A stretch of DNA of 11,556 bases from positions 1 to 11,556 of the forward strand of contig CAYSBA010000011.1 of NCBI GenBank assembly GCA_964429075.1. Direction: 5' to 3'. The notes beneath the pieces were generated by a model. It was given only the letters and a program-made list of their open reading frames with translations. It was not told where the DNA came from and searched no databases. Each line of letters opens with the position of its first letter. Within the stretch, counting starts at the first letter, position 1. Shown here one piece after another: positions 11,144 to 11,556 of this stretch. The translations under genes and the position numbers were made by a program. The DNA comes from CAYSBA01 sp964429075 [NCBI: uncultured bacterium] (GTDB lineage: Bacteria > CAYSBA01).

Positions 11144-11556
11144 ATCAACATCCAATTTGATATAGATATTCGTAGAATTAATGAATTGGGTGCAAAAAAT
11201 TATATTGATAATATCATCAAGGCTTAACTTTCCAATACTTTTTGGAATGTTTGATTGCCTTAACAGATGAATACATCTGTAACGAGCAGCCCTTCATTCA
11301 GTGTTTTTCTTGCTGCACAGGTAAAAATGCAGGATAAAGGTTTTTTGTCACGTGATATAACTGTTTATGATTTGATTACACACAAAGGTGATGTTCATCA
11401 TATATTTCCCAGGGGATACCTACAGAAATTTGGCTTTAATCGTAGTAGATATAACCAGATTGCAAATTATGTAATGACACAAAGTGAAATAAACATATCC
11501 ATTGGGTCGAAGCCACCTTCACAATACTTCAGAGAACTTATTGATCAGTGCAATGG
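11144..11556 (+). pseudogene. DUF262/DUF1524 (GmrSD-like) HNH nuclease relic, 5'-truncated, runs off the window
   Basis: One continuous reading frame matches, from memory, the C-terminal half of DUF262-family proteins, which pair an N-terminal ParB/Srx-like DUF262 domain with a C-terminal HNH nuclease domain and include defence enzymes acting on modified DNA. Matching stretches in order are FDIDIRRINELGA, LSNTFWNV, SPSFSVFLAAQVK, DKGFLSRDITVYDLI, DVHHIFPRGYLQK and YNQIANYVMTQSEIN, containing the HHIFP nuclease motif. Three nonsense codons interrupt it: TAA at 11225-11227, where relatives usually have Glu, TGA at 11252-11254 and TAA at 11261-11263. No frameshift is seen. The N-terminal DUF262 domain is missing, since the dnaE promoter region lies there instead. 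The left boundary is approximate: further TGA codons in the same frame occur at 11141 and 11120, and homology fades. From the ATG at 11267 the frame stays open to the window edge, but no ribosome binding site precedes it. Confidence 0.8.

Noticed and set aside
11225-11263. Stop-codon recoding (selenocysteine or reassigned stops) in the nuclease frame.
   Set aside because: Two different stop codons are used, relatives have ordinary residues there, no SECIS-like structure is obvious, and other genes in the window read with the standard code.

Overview
The window is a chromosomal housekeeping region from an AT-rich bacterium. It encodes the replication sliding clamp (dnaN), both DNA gyrase subunits (gyrB, gyrA) and the replicative DNA polymerase (dnaE). 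The right end holds a decayed nuclease gene. The order dnaN-gyrB-gyrA is typical of the neighbourhood of dnaA and oriC, so dnaA is probably just left of the window; that is inference. GyrB is 804 residues with the long insert between its TOPRIM motifs that is typical of proteobacterial-type gyrases (Bacillus GyrB is about 640). I therefore favour a Gram-negative lineage, possibly a deltaproteobacterium (Desulfobacterota) or a relative, but cannot assign a taxon.

Layout. Plus strand, 19-6054: dnaN, gyrB and gyrA lie head to tail with gaps of 46 and 20 bases, and look like one transcription unit. Minus strand, 10972-6026: dnaE is followed after 6 bases by a 504-residue protein that I do not recognise, probably a two-gene operon. 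The two units converge, and the 3' ends of gyrA and the unknown gene overlap by 29 bases. The 177 bases upstream of dnaE are AT-rich. They carry a good sigma70-like promoter placed so close to the dnaE ATG that the message may be leaderless, plus small palindromes. From about 11144 to the right edge, on the plus strand, is the 5'-truncated remnant of a DUF262/DUF1524 (GmrSD-like) HNH nuclease gene, with three in-frame stop codons but a well-preserved HNH region.

How the genes work together. DnaE carries an internal QTTLF peptide of the type that binds the DnaN clamp, so both partners of the polymerase-clamp contact are encoded here. Gyrase supplies the negative supercoiling needed ahead of the fork. 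Catalytic residues of DnaE, GyrA and GyrB are all present, and all four genes look functional under the standard genetic code.

I see no clearly new biological system. The points most worth a second look are the unknown protein coupled to dnaE, the nuclease relic beside the dnaE promoter, the possibly leaderless dnaE start, and the hairpin at the dnaE-unknown gene junction.
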